DNA of 64,000 nucleotides. Origin: Ensifer sp. PDNC004. Lineage in GTDB: Bacteria; Pseudomonadota; Alphaproteobacteria; Rhizobiales; Rhizobiaceae. The DNA lies in NCBI RefSeq assembly GCF_016919405.1, contig NZ_CP070353.1, positions 930,001 to 994,000 on the forward strand, written 5' to 3'. The translations under genes were made by a program, and so were the position numbers. Below the pieces are notes generated by a model. The model was not told where the DNA came from and made no database searches. It saw nothing but the letters and a program-made list of their open reading frames with translations. Every line of letters starts with the position of its first letter. The stretch's first letter is position 1. Positions 1 to 8,615 of this stretch are shown piece by piece.

Positions 1-361
1 AGGAAGTCGCATAGACGCCGGATGTCACCCACATCTTGAGCGCGCCCGCACTGGACGCACGCTGCTCCGCTTCTGCCAACAGCATCTTGCCGATGCCGCG
101 TCGCCATGCACTCGGATCGACAAAGATAGCGTCCAGCTCTGCAGATTCGCTGGATATGGGCAGCACAGTACAGAAGCCGATGACCTCACCGTTCGCTTCG
201 GCAACCAGCGAATTCGGGAGGTGTTCCTCGGCGACCCCGAAGACATCAGGATTGTCGAGGAGTTCCTTGTGGTGATCGCCGGTTGCGAGCGAAGCAAGGC
301 GTTGCAACTCTTCGAGGCGATCGTGATCGGCTTTGGTTGCCTGGCGAAGTGTCGTCCGCAT
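1..361 (-). CDS. GNAT family N-acetyltransferase (3' end cut by window edge)
   Basis: The visible N-terminal ~120 residues begin MRTTLRQATKADHDRLEEL and read through without a stop to the left edge. The stretch EANGEVIGFCTVLP followed by LDAIFVDPSAWRRGIGKMLL is the beta4-motif A region of GNAT enzymes, with an R-R-G-I-G-K acetyl-CoA pyrophosphate loop. The start at 361 has GGAG six bases upstream; an in-frame ATG at 373 is the alternative. The substrate cannot be inferred. It is divergent from the ArsR gene at 511, with about 100 bp plus a long palindrome between them. Confidence 0.85.
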   Translation of the reverse strand, partial: MRTTLRQATKADHDRLEELQRLASLATGDHHKELLDNPDVFGVAEEHLPNSLVAEANGEVIGFCTVLPISSESAELDAIFVDPSAWRRGIGKMLLAEAEQRASSAGALKMWVTSGVYATS

Positions 362-460
362 GACTGGCTCCATTGAAGTGAGCCTGAATGGCTGGAAGGC
401 TCTGCATAGCTGAAATCGTGCATGCTACGCGGGCACTCAGCGCACCCCCTACCCGCATTA

Positions 461-510
461 GCTGCCATGATCGCCTTGACAAAAAAAATTGTCAAGGCGA
501 TCATGGCAGC
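461..510. promoter_or_regulatory. Perfect 22-bp-arm inverted repeat abutting the ArsR start codon
   Basis: Positions 461-482 and 489-510 are exact reverse complements separated by six A residues. The inner part reads CTTGACAA-A6-TTGTCAAG. The right arm contains the AAGGCGA ribosome-binding sequence and ends one base before the ATG at 511. As DNA it could be an operator, plausibly autoregulatory for the ArsR-type protein; as RNA it would form a hairpin hiding the ribosome-binding site. The dyad is seen directly; its function is inference. Confidence 0.8.
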
Positions 511-1131
511 ATGCTCGATCTCGACGTCATAGATGCGCCGGCCGCTGCCGCGCTTGCCCTGGAGCCGATCAAGGCCCGTTTGCTGGCGGAACTTGCCGCG
601 CCGGCATCGGCGGCCGCGCTGGCTGTGCGGGTGGGCCTGACGCGCCAGAAGGTCAACTACCACCTGCGTGCGCTCGAAGAGCACAAGCTGATAGAACCGG
701 CTGAGGAACGCCGCTGGGGCGGGCTGACCGAGCGCCTGATGGTTGCAACCGCCACATCCTATGTGGTTTCGCCGGCGGCGCTGGGGCCGATTGCCGCCGA
801 TCCCGGGCGCAGCAACGATCGCCTGTCTGCGAGTTATCTGGTCGCACTGGCGGCCCGCATGGTCCGCGAGGTCGGCGGGTTATTGCGCAGTGCCCGGGCG
901 CAGGACAAACGGCTGGCGACGCTGTCGATCGACACCGTCATCAATTTTCGCTCGCCCGCGGAGCGCGCCGCCTTTACCGCCGATCTCGCCCAGGCGGTGA
1001 GCACGCTTGCTGCGCGCTACCACGACGAAAGCGCGCCGGGAGCCCGGCCGCACCGGCTCATCATCGCCTCCTACCCTGCGCCAAGCGACGACGGCGCAGC
1101 CAACGGCGGCCCCAACGACACCAACTCCTGA
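511..1131 (+). CDS. ArsR-type winged-helix transcriptional regulator
   Basis: About 206 aa from MLDLDVIDAP. Residues ~10-75 form an HTH of the ArsR/HTH_20 kind: LEPIKARLLAELAAPASAAA, then LAVRVGLTRQKVNYHLRALEE, then a wing with LIEPAEERRWGG. No metal-binding cysteines are visible, so it is probably not a metal sensor. The frame is open further upstream (to 388), but that extension would run through the palindrome; the ATG at 511 with AAGGCGA upstream fits best. It precedes an SRPBCC gene by 11 bp. ArsR-SRPBCC pairs are common, and the regulator usually controls its own operon. The C-terminal ~130 residues have no recognised motif. Confidence 0.85.
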   Translation: MLDLDVIDAPAAAALALEPIKARLLAELAAPASAAALAVRVGLTRQKVNYHLRALEEHKLIEPAEERRWGGLTERLMVATATSYVVSPAALGPIAADPGRSNDRLSASYLVALAARMVREVGGLLRSARAQDKRLATLSIDTVINFRSPAERAAFTADLAQAVSTLAARYHDESAPGARPHRLIIASYPAPSDDGAANGGPNDTNS

Positions 1132-1142
1132 AAGGATATCCC

Positions 1143-1940
1143 ATGCCGATCAAGAAGGATGGCAGCGGAAAGCGCTGGGTTGAAATGGAACTGATCGTGC
1201 CCGGCTCACCCGAAAAGGTCTGGCAGGCGATCGCCACCGGCAGCGGCAACAATGCCTGGTTCACCAAGACGGAAATCGATGAGCGGGTCGGAGGCAGGAT
1301 CGCCTTCGACTTCGGTCCGAACGGCAGCTCGACCGGCGAGGTGATGCATTGGGAGCCGCCTGCCCGCTTTGCCTATGTAGAACGCGAGTGGAGCGAGGGC
1401 GCGCCGCCGGTCGCAACCGAGCTCACCGTCACGGCGCGTTCCGGCGATCGCTGCGTGCTGCGCATGGTGCATTCGCTGTTCACATCGAGCGACGACTGGG
1501 ACGACCAGCTGGAAGGCTTCGAGGGCGGATGGCCGGCGTTCTTCGAGATCCTGAAAATCTATCTCGCGCATTTCGCCGGCGAGACGGCGGTCAGCAGCTT
1601 CGCCATGGTTTCCAGCGGGAAACCGGAGGCCACGGTCTGGGCCCGCCTGACCGAAGCACTGGGGCTTCTCGGCGCCAATGTCGGCGAAGAGCGCAGCACG
1701 CCACCAAAGCCCGAACGCCTTGCCGGCATCGTCGAACGGGTGCAGCAGGACGCCAAGCAACGCTATCTGCTGCTGCGCCTGAAGGAACCCGGCGCTGGCA
1801 TCGCGCTCATCGGGACCTATTCGACCGGCGATGGCACAAACGCCAGCATCGCGCTCTATCACTATGGAGACGATGCCAAGGCGCGAGCGAAAGACAGCGA
1901 GCCGAAATGGCAGGAATGGATGACGACGACTTTCAGCTAG
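1143..1940 (+). CDS. SRPBCC (AHSA1-like) domain protein
   Basis: 265 aa; the start at 1143 has GAAAGGA just upstream. Residues ~8-140 match the START/AHSA1 hydrophobic-pocket fold: VPGSPEKVWQAIATGSG, GGRIAFDFGPNGSSTGEV, and a C-terminal helix around DQLEGFEGGWPAFFEILKIYL. The second half (~150-265) looks like a shorter, degenerate pocket-like domain. Such proteins bind small hydrophobic ligands or act as cyclase- or stress-related factors; no substrate is visible. It lies 11 bp after the ArsR-type gene and is probably co-transcribed and controlled through the palindrome at 461-510. Confidence 0.88.
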   Translation: MPIKKDGSGKRWVEMELIVPGSPEKVWQAIATGSGNNAWFTKTEIDERVGGRIAFDFGPNGSSTGEVMHWEPPARFAYVEREWSEGAPPVATELTVTARSGDRCVLRMVHSLFTSSDDWDDQLEGFEGGWPAFFEILKIYLAHFAGETAVSSFAMVSSGKPEATVWARLTEALGLLGANVGEERSTPPKPERLAGIVERVQQDAKQRYLLLRLKEPGAGIALIGTYSTGDGTNASIALYHYGDDAKARAKDSEPKWQEWMTTTFS

Positions 1941-2204
1941 ATCGACTTCCCCGGCGGTTGGCGTTCCGCTCGTTTGCACATCGGCAACGGGCGCCTCGCC
2001 GCCGCCGGCCCTATGCAAGCCATTTTGCAGACATCACTAACTTATGATGCCTGATACAAGACTTTCATACATAGCAATAAGACATTGATTTAAAACTGTT
2101 TATATAAACCAATCGGATGCGTTATTCGAAGCGGCAACCAACGCTCCTGTTTCCAAAAGCCGTGACTGTCCTAAGGTCTTCCATTGCAGCTATGGAGATC
2201 GGCG

Positions 2205-2627
2205 ATGTTCAGGAGCTTTGCAATTGCCCTCGGCATGATGGCGCAACTGGCAGCCGTGACCGCGGCGCGCGCGGACGAACCCGTCGATACGGCGCGGACA
2301 ATCATACGGGAACAGATCGCAGCCTTTCTGCAGGATGATGCGGAAACCGCCTACTCCTTCACCTCACCCGCGGTCCGCGGCAAATTTACCGACAAGGCAA
2401 GCTTCTTCGAGATGGTGAAGCGCGGCTACCAGCCCGTCTATCGGCCTGGCAACTTCGCTTTTGGCCGATCGAAGGTGATTGGCGACCAGGTGCTGCAGGA
2501 AGTTCTGATCTCGGCACCCGACGGCAAGGATTGGACAGCCGTCTACGAACTCGTGAAGCAGCCGGATGGCAGCTACAAGATCAACGGCGTGATGATTTTG
2601 CAGTCGGCTTCGGGACCGGCGATCTGA
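2205..2627 (+). CDS. DUF4864 secreted protein
   Basis: About 140 aa. Residues 1-24 (MFRSFAIALGMMAQLAAVTAARA-DE) are a signal peptide with an A-x-A cleavage site. The mature part (DTARTIIREQIAAFLQDDAE, AYSFTSPAVRGKF, MVKRGYQPVYRPG) has the DUF4864 pattern, a small NTF2-like periplasmic domain of unknown function. The ATG at 2205 is preferred over an upstream TTG because GGAG lies upstream and the signal peptide then starts cleanly. The 264 bp before it are AT-rich and probably hold the promoter. Confidence 0.85.
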   Translation: MFRSFAIALGMMAQLAAVTAARADEPVDTARTIIREQIAAFLQDDAETAYSFTSPAVRGKFTDKASFFEMVKRGYQPVYRPGNFAFGRSKVIGDQVLQEVLISAPDGKDWTAVYELVKQPDGSYKINGVMILQSASGPAI

Positions 2628-2649
2628 GGCACCGGTCCGCAGGCGGCCA

Positions 2650-3780
2650 TCAGACGGGGGGAAGGTCCCCTCGCCGCCAGGTTTCCTGGGTTTCGGCCAT
2701 GAAGTCGGCGAAGCGGCCTTCGTCGATCGCCAGGCGGATGCCGGCCATCAGTTCCTGATAGTAGGCCAGATTGTTCCAGCTGAGCAGCATGCCGCCGAGC
2801 GATTCGTTCGAGCGGATGAGATGGTGCAGATAGGCACGCGAATAGTCGCGCGTTGCCGGGCACGAGGACTGCTCGTCGAGCGGCCGCATGTCCTCCGCGT
2901 GGCGGGCATTGCGCAGGTTGATGCGGCCGTGGCGCGTGAAGGCAAGGCCGTGGCGTCCCGAGCGGGTCGGCATCACGCAGTCGAACATGTCGATGCCCTC
3001 ACCGACCGAGCGCAGGATGTCGTCAGGCGTACCGACGCCCATCAAATAGCGGGGCTTGTCCACCGGCATGATCGGGCAGGTAATGTCGAGCATGCGCAGC
3101 ATCACCTCCTGCGGCTCGCCGACGGCGAGCCCGCCAACCGCATAGCCCTTGAGGTCGAGGCCCTTCAGGGCTTCGGCCGAACGCTCGCGCAGCTTCGGGA
3201 TATCGCCGCCCTGGACGATGCCGAACATCGCCTTGCCCGGCTGGTCGCCGAAGGCAACCTTGCAGCGCTCGGCCCAGCGCAACGACATTTCCATCGCGCG
3301 CTCGATTTCCTTTGGCTCTGCCGGCAGCGCCACGCATTCGTCGAGCTGCATCTGGATATCGCTGTCGAGCAAGCCCTGGATCTCGATCGAGCGCTCCGGC
3401 GACATGTGGAAGAGCGCGCCATCGACGTGACTCTTGAAGGTGACGCCCTGCTCGTCGAGCTTGCGAAGGCCGGCAAGCGACATGACCTGGAAGCCGCCGC
3501 TATCGGTCAGGATCGGGCCCTGCCAGCGGATCAGGCCATGCAGGCCGCCAAGCCGGGCGACGCGTTCCGCGCCCGGACGCAGCATCAGATGGTAAGTGTT
3601 GCCGAGAATGATGTCGGCGCCGAGATCCTTGACCTGGTCGAGATACATCGCCTTGACCGTGCCGACGGTACCGACGGGCATGAAGGCCGGCGTGCGGATC
3701 GTGCCGCGCGGCATGGACACTTCGCCGCGACGGGCCTTGCCATCGGTCTTGAGAAGCTTGAACTGGAAGGTCTCGGTCAT
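2650..3780 (-). CDS. tgt: tRNA-guanine(34) transglycosylase (queuosine pathway)
   Basis: 376 aa, normal length for bacterial Tgt, which exchanges G34 of GUN-anticodon tRNAs for preQ1. Catalytic parts are present: [11 protein letters not shown] (general acid/base Asp) and [14 protein letters not shown] (nucleophilic Asp). The C-terminal zinc site is degraded. Where family members have C-x-C-x2-C this protein has [17 protein letters not shown], and the usual His-Asn-Leu is [10 protein letters not shown], so only one of four ligands remains. The ATG abuts the queA stop, so the two are co-transcribed. This could be a metal-free lineage variant rather than an inactive enzyme. Confidence 0.97.
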   Translation of the reverse strand: MTETFQFKLLKTDGKARRGEVSMPRGTIRTPAFMPVGTVGTVKAMYLDQVKDLGADIILGNTYHLMLRPGAERVARLGGLHGLIRWQGPILTDSGGFQVMSLAGLRKLDEQGVTFKSHVDGALFHMSPERSIEIQGLLDSDIQMQLDECVALPAEPKEIERAMEMSLRWAERCKVAFGDQPGKAMFGIVQGGDIPKLRERSAEALKGLDLKGYAVGGLAVGEPQEVMLRMLDITCPIMPVDKPRYLMGVGTPDDILRSVGEGIDMFDCVMPTRSGRHGLAFTRHGRINLRNARHAEDMRPLDEQSSCPATRDYSRAYLHHLIRSNESLGGMLLSWNNLAYYQELMAGIRLAIDEGRFADFMAETQETWRRGDLPPV

Positions 3781-4863
3781 CTAGTCTTTCCGGAAAAGCA
3801 GGCTGGCGTCGCCATAGGAATAGAATCGGTAGCCGGTTTCGATCGCATGCGTGTAGGCCGCGCGCATGGTGTCCAGGCCACTGAAGGCCGAAACCAGCAT
3901 GAACAGCGTCGATTTCGGCAGGTGGAAATTGGTCATCAACATGTCGACCGCGCGGAAGCGGTAGCCGGGCGTGATGAAGATCCCCGTCGGACCGGACCAG
4001 GACTTGACAGTGCCGTCTTCCGAGGTGGCGCTTTCGATCAACCGCAGCGAGGTCGTGCCGACGCAGACGATGCGCCCGCCCCTCGCCTTGACGGCATTGA
4101 GCTTTTCGGCCGTGCGGGCGTCGACGTGGCCGATCTCCTGGTGCATCACATGGTCGTCGGTATCGTCCGCCTTGACCGGCAGGAACGTGCCCGCGCCCAC
4201 ATGCAGCGTAACGAAATGCCGTTCGATGCCGGCCTCGTCGAGCTTGGCGAACAGGCGGTCGGTGAAATGCAGACCGGCGGTCGGCGCCGCAACGGCTCCC
4301 TCCTCGCGGGCATACATGGTCTGGTAGTCGGCGCGGTCCTGGGCATCCTCGGCGCGCTTGGAGGCGATGTAGGGCGGCAAGGGAATGTGGCCGACCGCCA
4401 TGATCGCTTCGTCGAGCGAGGGACCGGAGAGATCGAAGCGCAGCGTCACTTCGCCGGCATCGCCCTTCTCCTCGACGGTCGCGTCGAGCGTTCCGAGAAA
4501 GCAGCTCGAGCCACCGTGCCCGAAGGCAATGCGGTCGCCGACCTTGAGCCGCCGTGCCGGTCGAGCGAAAGCCTTCCAGCGATCGGGTGCGACCCGCATG
4601 TGCAGCGTCAGCGAGACCTGCGTCGCGATCTCTTCGCCGCGCCGGCGGATGCCTTCGAGCTGCGCCGGGATAACCTTGGTGTCGTTGAAGACGAGCGCGT
4701 CGCCTTCCCTCAGGAACGACGGCAGGTCGAGCACGCCCTTGTCCGCCAGAACGTCGGCGCTATCGGGACGCACCACGAGCATGCGGGCGCTGTCGCGCGG
4801 GCTTGCTGGCCGAAGCGCAATCGAGGTTTCCGGGAGATCGAAGTCGAACAGGTCTACGCGCAT
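3781..4863 (-). CDS. queA: S-adenosylmethionine:tRNA ribosyltransferase-isomerase
   Basis: 360 aa. QueA transfers and isomerises the ribose of AdoMet onto preQ1-tRNA to give epoxyqueuosine. Signatures include the N-terminus [50 protein letters not shown] and [10 protein letters not shown]. It is immediately followed by tgt, the enzyme acting one step earlier, a common pairing. A strong terminator-like hairpin (4885-4920) ends about 19 nt before its start, so it may need its own promoter or read-through from ppiB. Confidence 0.97.
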   Translation of the reverse strand: MRVDLFDFDLPETSIALRPASPRDSARMLVVRPDSADVLADKGVLDLPSFLREGDALVFNDTKVIPAQLEGIRRRGEEIATQVSLTLHMRVAPDRWKAFARPARRLKVGDRIAFGHGGSSCFLGTLDATVEEKGDAGEVTLRFDLSGPSLDEAIMAVGHIPLPPYIASKRAEDAQDRADYQTMYAREEGAVAAPTAGLHFTDRLFAKLDEAGIERHFVTLHVGAGTFLPVKADDTDDHVMHQEIGHVDARTAEKLNAVKARGGRIVCVGTTSLRLIESATSEDGTVKSWSGPTGIFITPGYRFRAVDMLMTNFHLPKSTLFMLVSAFSGLDTMRAAYTHAIETGYRFYSYGDASLLFRKD

Positions 4864-4879
4864 CGTTATCTTCAGACAA

Positions 4880-4920
4880 AGAAAAACCCGCCCCGGCGCA
4901 GTTGGCGACCGGGGCGGGTT
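4880..4920 (-). terminator. Rho-independent terminator after ppiB, before queA
   Basis: On the minus strand AACCCGCCCCGG (4920-4909) pairs perfectly with CCGGGGCGGGTT (4896-4885), followed by TTTTTC. It separates the cyclophilin genes from queA-tgt, so queA-tgt expression would depend on read-through or a promoter inside the 73-bp gap. Confidence 0.8.
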
Positions 4921-4936
4921 CGTGCATTAGCGCAAA

Positions 4937-5446
4937 TCAGGCGTCTGCGGCAACCCGCATCGTCACGATCGAGTCTGGATCACGCACCGGCTCGCCGCGC
5001 TTGATCTTGTCGATCGTCTCCATGCCTTCGATAACCTGACCCCAAACGGAGTACTGCTTGTTGAGCCACGGCGCATCAGTGAAGCAGATGAAGAACTGCG
5101 AGTTGGCCGAGTTCGGCATCTGGCTGCGGGCCATTGAGCAGGTGCCGCGAATGTGGCTGACGTTCGAGAATTCGGCCTTCAGGTCCGGCTTCGAAGAGCC
5201 GCCCATGCCGGCACGTGCCGGGTTGAAGTGTTCGCCGCCGGTCTTGCCGTACTGGACGTCGCCGGTCTGAGCCATGAAGTCCTCGATCACGCGGTGGAAC
5301 ACCACGCCGTCATAGGCGCCTTCGCGGGCCAGTTCCTTGATGCGGGCGACGTGCCCCGGAGCGACATCAGGCAGAAGCTCGATGATGACCTGGCCCTTGG
5401 TGGTCTCCAGGATGATCGTGTTTTCCGGATCCTTGATCTCGGCCAT
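4937..5446 (-). CDS. ppiB: Cytoplasmic peptidyl-prolyl cis-trans isomerase (cyclophilin)
   Basis: 169 aa without a signal peptide. The cyclophilin core is clear: VVFHRVIEDFMAQTGD (catalytic Arg and neighbours), GTCSMARSQMPNSANSQFFI, then WLNKQYSVWGQVIEGME. It catalyses proline isomerisation during folding in the cytosol. It lies 22 bp downstream of a secreted paralogue (5469-6041), a typical rhizobial pair, and ends at a strong terminator. Confidence 0.96.
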   Translation of the reverse strand: MAEIKDPENTIILETTKGQVIIELLPDVAPGHVARIKELAREGAYDGVVFHRVIEDFMAQTGDVQYGKTGGEHFNPARAGMGGSSKPDLKAEFSNVSHIRGTCSMARSQMPNSANSQFFICFTDAPWLNKQYSVWGQVIEGMETIDKIKRGEPVRDPDSIVTMRVAADA

Positions 5447-5468
5447 GGGTTTTCTCCTTCTGTTGATT

Positions 5469-6041
5469 TTACTTGCCGACCTTGACGCTGATCATGCGGT
5501 CGGGATCGGTGACGGAGCCGTTGTTGGCGTCGTCGCCGAGCTTGATCTTGTCGACGTTCTCCATACCGGAGACAACCTTGCCGACGACCGTGTACTGGCC
5601 GTTTAGGAAGTCGCCCGGGGCGAACATGATGAAGAACTGCGAATTGGCGCTGTTCGGGTCCTGCGAGCGGGCCATGCCGACCGTGCCACGCTCGAACGGA
5701 ACGTCCGAGAATTCGGCCGGAATATCCGGACGCGACGAACCGCCGGTACCGGCTGCCTGCGGCTGGTAGCCGTTTTCCATGTCGCCATACTGCACGTCGC
5801 CGGTCTGGGCCATGAAGCCCTTGATCACGCGGTGGAACGCGACGTTGTCGTATTCACCGGCGGCGGCCAGCGCCTTGATCTGCTCGACATGCTTCGGTGC
5901 GATGTCGGGGCGCAGCTCGACGACGACCGGGCCGTCCTTGAGCGTGATCGTCAGGAAGTTGTCTGCCGATTGTGCAAACGCCGTTCCCGTAAAGGAAGCA
6001 AGCGCGATGGCGCCGGCGAAAGCGAGGTGGAGGATTTTCAT
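5469..6041 (-). CDS. ppiA: Periplasmic cyclophilin-type peptidyl-prolyl isomerase
   Basis: 190 aa from MKILHLAFAGAIALASFTG, with a signal peptide cleaved near AFAQ-SADN. The cyclophilin domain carries VAFHRVIKGFMAQTGD, GTVGMARSQDPNSANSQFF and FLNGQYTVVGKVVSGME. The start at 6041 has GGAGAAATC directly upstream; a longer frame to 6131 lacks such support. It assists folding of exported proteins and lies in the coaD-ppiA-ppiB run. Confidence 0.95.
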   Translation of the reverse strand: MKILHLAFAGAIALASFTGTAFAQSADNFLTITLKDGPVVVELRPDIAPKHVEQIKALAAAGEYDNVAFHRVIKGFMAQTGDVQYGDMENGYQPQAAGTGGSSRPDIPAEFSDVPFERGTVGMARSQDPNSANSQFFIMFAPGDFLNGQYTVVGKVVSGMENVDKIKLGDDANNGSVTDPDRMISVKVGK

Positions 6042-6075
6042 GATTTCTCCCTGCGTGGTGAACTGGGGCCGCCCG

Positions 6076-6570
6076 TCAGGGGCGGCGTTTGGCCTGCAGT
6101 GCTTCGTAAACGGACTTGGGCACGAAGGCACTGACGTCGCCGCCCATGGCCGCGATCTGGCGGACCAATGTGGCCGTAATGGGCCGTGATGCCGTGCCTG
6201 CGGGCAAGAACAAGGTCTGGATATCCGGCGCCATCTGCCGGTTCATCCCGGCCATCTGCATCTCGTAGTCGAGGTCGGTGCCGTCACGAAGGCCGCGCAC
6301 CAAAAGTTTCGCGCCGCGCTCGCGGGCCGCATCGACGACCAGATTGTCGAAGGAGACGACATCGATGTCGCCTGCCCTGTCCGGCAGAAATTCCTTGAGC
6401 GAGCGGCGGATGAGTTCGGCGCGTTCGTCGAAGGAAAACAGCGGTGCCTTGCCCGGATGGATGCCGATTGCAACGATGACTTTCGCCGCCACGTTCAGCG
6501 CCTGCACGAGCACGTCGAGATGCCCGTTCGTCATCGGATCGAAGGAGCCGGGATAAAATGCCGTGGTCAT
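6076..6570 (-). CDS. coaD: Pantetheine-phosphate adenylyltransferase
   Basis: 164 aa, the usual CoaD length. It adenylylates 4'-phosphopantetheine in coenzyme A synthesis. Nucleotidyltransferase motifs are [15 protein letters not shown] (T/H-x-G-H type) and [20 protein letters not shown]. The C-terminal stretch with [21 protein letters not shown] residues is in place. The start at 6570 has AGGTG upstream; the longer frame to 6624 is not needed. It is the first gene of the minus-strand run leading into the cyclophilins. Confidence 0.96.
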   Translation of the reverse strand: MTTAFYPGSFDPMTNGHLDVLVQALNVAAKVIVAIGIHPGKAPLFSFDERAELIRRSLKEFLPDRAGDIDVVSFDNLVVDAARERGAKLLVRGLRDGTDLDYEMQMAGMNRQMAPDIQTLFLPAGTASRPITATLVRQIAAMGGDVSAFVPKSVYEALQAKRRP

Positions 6571-6796
6571 CGCACCTGTTTCCGTTTGGTGAAGCCTTTT
6601 GTCACGGACGGCGACGGATCGCAAGAGTTGTACGGCGCTTGGCCCTGTTCCCTGGGAAACAGCGGGCCAGAATGAATGAATGCTAGATGAATGCCATGTT
6701 CAACGGTGCTTCACACCAAAGACGTTAAGTGTAGCGCCAGTAACAACGGAACTTTTTTGAACGTACCGCCGTTTAGGATGCGAAAGGATTACGGCT

Positions 6797-6919
6797 ATGG
6801 GACTTGCTCTGTTTTCGATGGCGATGTTTTTCGCGATGATCTTTGCGACGATACATGGACTGCGCAACGAGTCCCGTGACCGGCGCGAGCGCTACGCGAC
6901 CCAGAAGATCTTCCGTTGA
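6797..6919 (+). CDS. 40-residue membrane micro-protein (first of a tandem pair)
   Basis: An ATG with AAAGGA eight bases upstream opens a 40-aa frame. Residues 1-20 (MGLALFSMAMFFAMIFATIH) form one hydrophobic helix, followed by a very basic tail (RNESRDRRERYATQKIFR). The stop overlaps an ATG belonging to the next micro-ORF. No family is recognised. The single-helix-plus-basic-tail design resembles small membrane-complex accessory peptides, but no partner can be named. Confidence 0.55.
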   Translation: MGLALFSMAMFFAMIFATIHGLRNESRDRRERYATQKIFR

Positions 6920-6930
6920 TGGAGGGCACT

Positions 6931-7059
6931 ATGGCCACCCTGTTCATGATCGCGGCAGCGGTCACAAGTCTCGTATTCTTGATCGACTTTGCCCGGACGA
7001 TACGCGACCTCCAGCGCGATCGCCAGGGTTCGGAACGGCTCGACGGCTTCAACGTCTAG
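6931..7059 (+). CDS. 42-residue membrane micro-protein (second of the pair)
   Basis: GGAGGG sits four bases before the ATG at 6931, a near-ideal ribosome-binding site. The 42-aa product has a hydrophobic helix (MATLFMIAAAVTSLVFLIDF) and a charged tail (ARTIRDLQRDRQGSERLDG). It starts 12 bp after the first micro-ORF stops; an in-frame ATG at 6919 overlaps that stop. A rho-independent terminator closes the pair at 7136-7169. Function unknown. Confidence 0.55.
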   Translation: MATLFMIAAAVTSLVFLIDFARTIRDLQRDRQGSERLDGFNV

Positions 7060-7135
7060 CAGTTCCAAAGCTTCGTAAACGAAGCGTGGTAGTAAGCGGC
7101 CGTCGTTCCCTTCCCCTGAGGCGACCGCCATTGTA

Positions 7136-7169
7136 AGCCGGACGGCATCCCCTGCCCGTCCGGCTTTTT
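7136..7169 (+). terminator. Rho-independent terminator of the micro-ORF pair
   Basis: AGCCGGACGG (7136-7145) pairs perfectly with CCGTCCGGCT (7156-7165), and a T run continues beyond the stem. It is oriented for plus-strand transcripts. Confidence 0.8.
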
Positions 7170-7199
7170 CTTTGCGTTCGGCAGCCCCCGCTCGCTTCG

Positions 7200-8615
7200 T
7201 TACTCTGCCGCCTGCTTGGCGGCGGCCTTGGCCTCCAACGTGCCCAGCATCCGGAAAAAGCGCCAGTTCAGCAGCACCGCGGCGGCGGCAAGGCCGAGCA
7301 CGAAGCCGAACCAGACGCCGATCCCACCGAAATTGAACAGGAAAGCAAAGGCCCAGGCGCAGACGAAGCCGATCGGCCAATAGGAAATCAAGGCCAGCAG
7401 CATCGGCACCTTGGTATCCTTGAGGCCGCGCAACATGCCGGCGGCAATCGCCTGCATGCCGTCGACGAGCTGGAATGCGCCGGCGATCACGATGAGCGGC
7501 GCTGCAAAGGCAAGCACGGCTGCAGCATCAGGGCGGGCGGTGTCGAGATAAAGGGCGGCCAGCTGGCTCGGAAAGAATGCGAAGATGGCGCTGCCGACCA
7601 TGGCAAAGCCAGCGCCGAGCACCAGCGAAGCGATCGCCGCGCGCCTGACGCCCAGGAGGTCACCGCGGCCATAGGAAAGACCCACGCGCACCGTAGCTGC
7701 CTGCGCCAACCCCAACGGGATCATGAAGGCGATCGAGGCGAATTGCAGGGCGATGCCGTGGGCCGCAAGTTCGACCGTACCGATCGTGCCCATCAGCAGC
7801 GAGGCGACGGTGAAGAGGCTGACCTCGGCAAGGATCGTCAGCGAAATCGGAATTCCGAGAAAAACGACTTCACGGAAAGCAACCCAGTCGGGCCGCCAGA
7901 AGCGGACGAAAAGTTCGTACTGGTTGAGCTCCGGCTTGCTCTTGATATAGCCGATCGTCAGCGCCGCGCCGAGCACGGCGACGCCAAGCGCCGCAACCGC
8001 CGCACCGAAGATGCCGAGTTGCGGGAAGCCGAAGTGGCCGAAGATCAGCACGTAGCAGAGCGCGGCATTGAGCACGAGCGTCGCCAGCGTGACGTAGAGA
8101 ATGATCCCTGCCCTCTCCAGACCACTCAGGAACGCCCTCAGAACCATGAAGATGAGGCCGGGGAAGATTGCCCATTGCGCGATGCGGACATATTCTCCCG
8201 CAAGGGCTGCGACCTTGGGCTGTTGGCCGGCAAACAGCAGGATCGGCTCGGCCATCCAGAGAATCGGCGCGGTCAAAAGGCCGTAAAGCATCACCACCCA
8301 CATGCCCATGCGCACCGAGCGGCGCACCGAAACCTTGTCGCCGCGACCGACCGCCTGTGCCGCCATCGGCACTACCGCATTGGCAAATCCGTTGCCGAAA
8401 ACATAGACGGTGAAATACATCTGGGTCGCCAGGATGATGGCCGCGAGCTCGGTGGCGCCCAGCTTGCCGACCATCAGGACGTCCGTCGTGTTGATGGCGA
8501 GCTGCGCCAGCTGCGCACCGATGAACGGCAGGCCCAGATAGAAGCTCGCGCGATAGTGCGTCCGCCAGGAATTGTCGGTCGTCAACGATATCGGGCTCGC
8601 ATTCGCGGTCAGCAT
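7200..8615 (-). CDS. MATE family multidrug/Na+ antiporter
   Basis: 471 aa, about 12 predicted membrane segments in two MatE repeats. Typical features are FIGAQLAQLAINTTDVLMVGKLG near the N-terminus (helix 1-2 region), ANAVVPMAAQAVGRGD, and the mirrored second half with AAHGIALQFASIAFMIPLGLAQAATVRVG. These proteins export cationic drugs or metabolites using Na+ or H+ gradients. It is transcribed alone; its 3' end faces the micro-ORF terminator. Closest in style to NorM, but substrate and exact orthology are not visible. Confidence 0.92.
   Translation of the reverse strand: MLTANASPISLTTDNSWRTHYRASFYLGLPFIGAQLAQLAINTTDVLMVGKLGATELAAIILATQMYFTVYVFGNGFANAVVPMAAQAVGRGDKVSVRRSVRMGMWVVMLYGLLTAPILWMAEPILLFAGQQPKVAALAGEYVRIAQWAIFPGLIFMVLRAFLSGLERAGIILYVTLATLVLNAALCYVLIFGHFGFPQLGIFGAAVAALGVAVLGAALTIGYIKSKPELNQYELFVRFWRPDWVAFREVVFLGIPISLTILAEVSLFTVASLLMGTIGTVELAAHGIALQFASIAFMIPLGLAQAATVRVGLSYGRGDLLGVRRAAIASLVLGAGFAMVGSAIFAFFPSQLAALYLDTARPDAAAVLAFAAPLIVIAGAFQLVDGMQAIAAGMLRGLKDTKVPMLLALISYWPIGFVCAWAFAFLFNFGGIGVWFGFVLGLAAAAVLLNWRFFRMLGTLEAKAAAKQAAE

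Noticed and set aside
388..510. N-terminal extension of the ArsR-type regulator
   Set aside because: The frame is open to 388, but the extension would translate the long palindrome and has no ribosome-binding site; ATG 511 is better.
2821..5004. 727-aa plus-strand open frame across tgt, queA and ppiB
   Set aside because: It crosses three well-supported minus-strand genes and has shadow composition.
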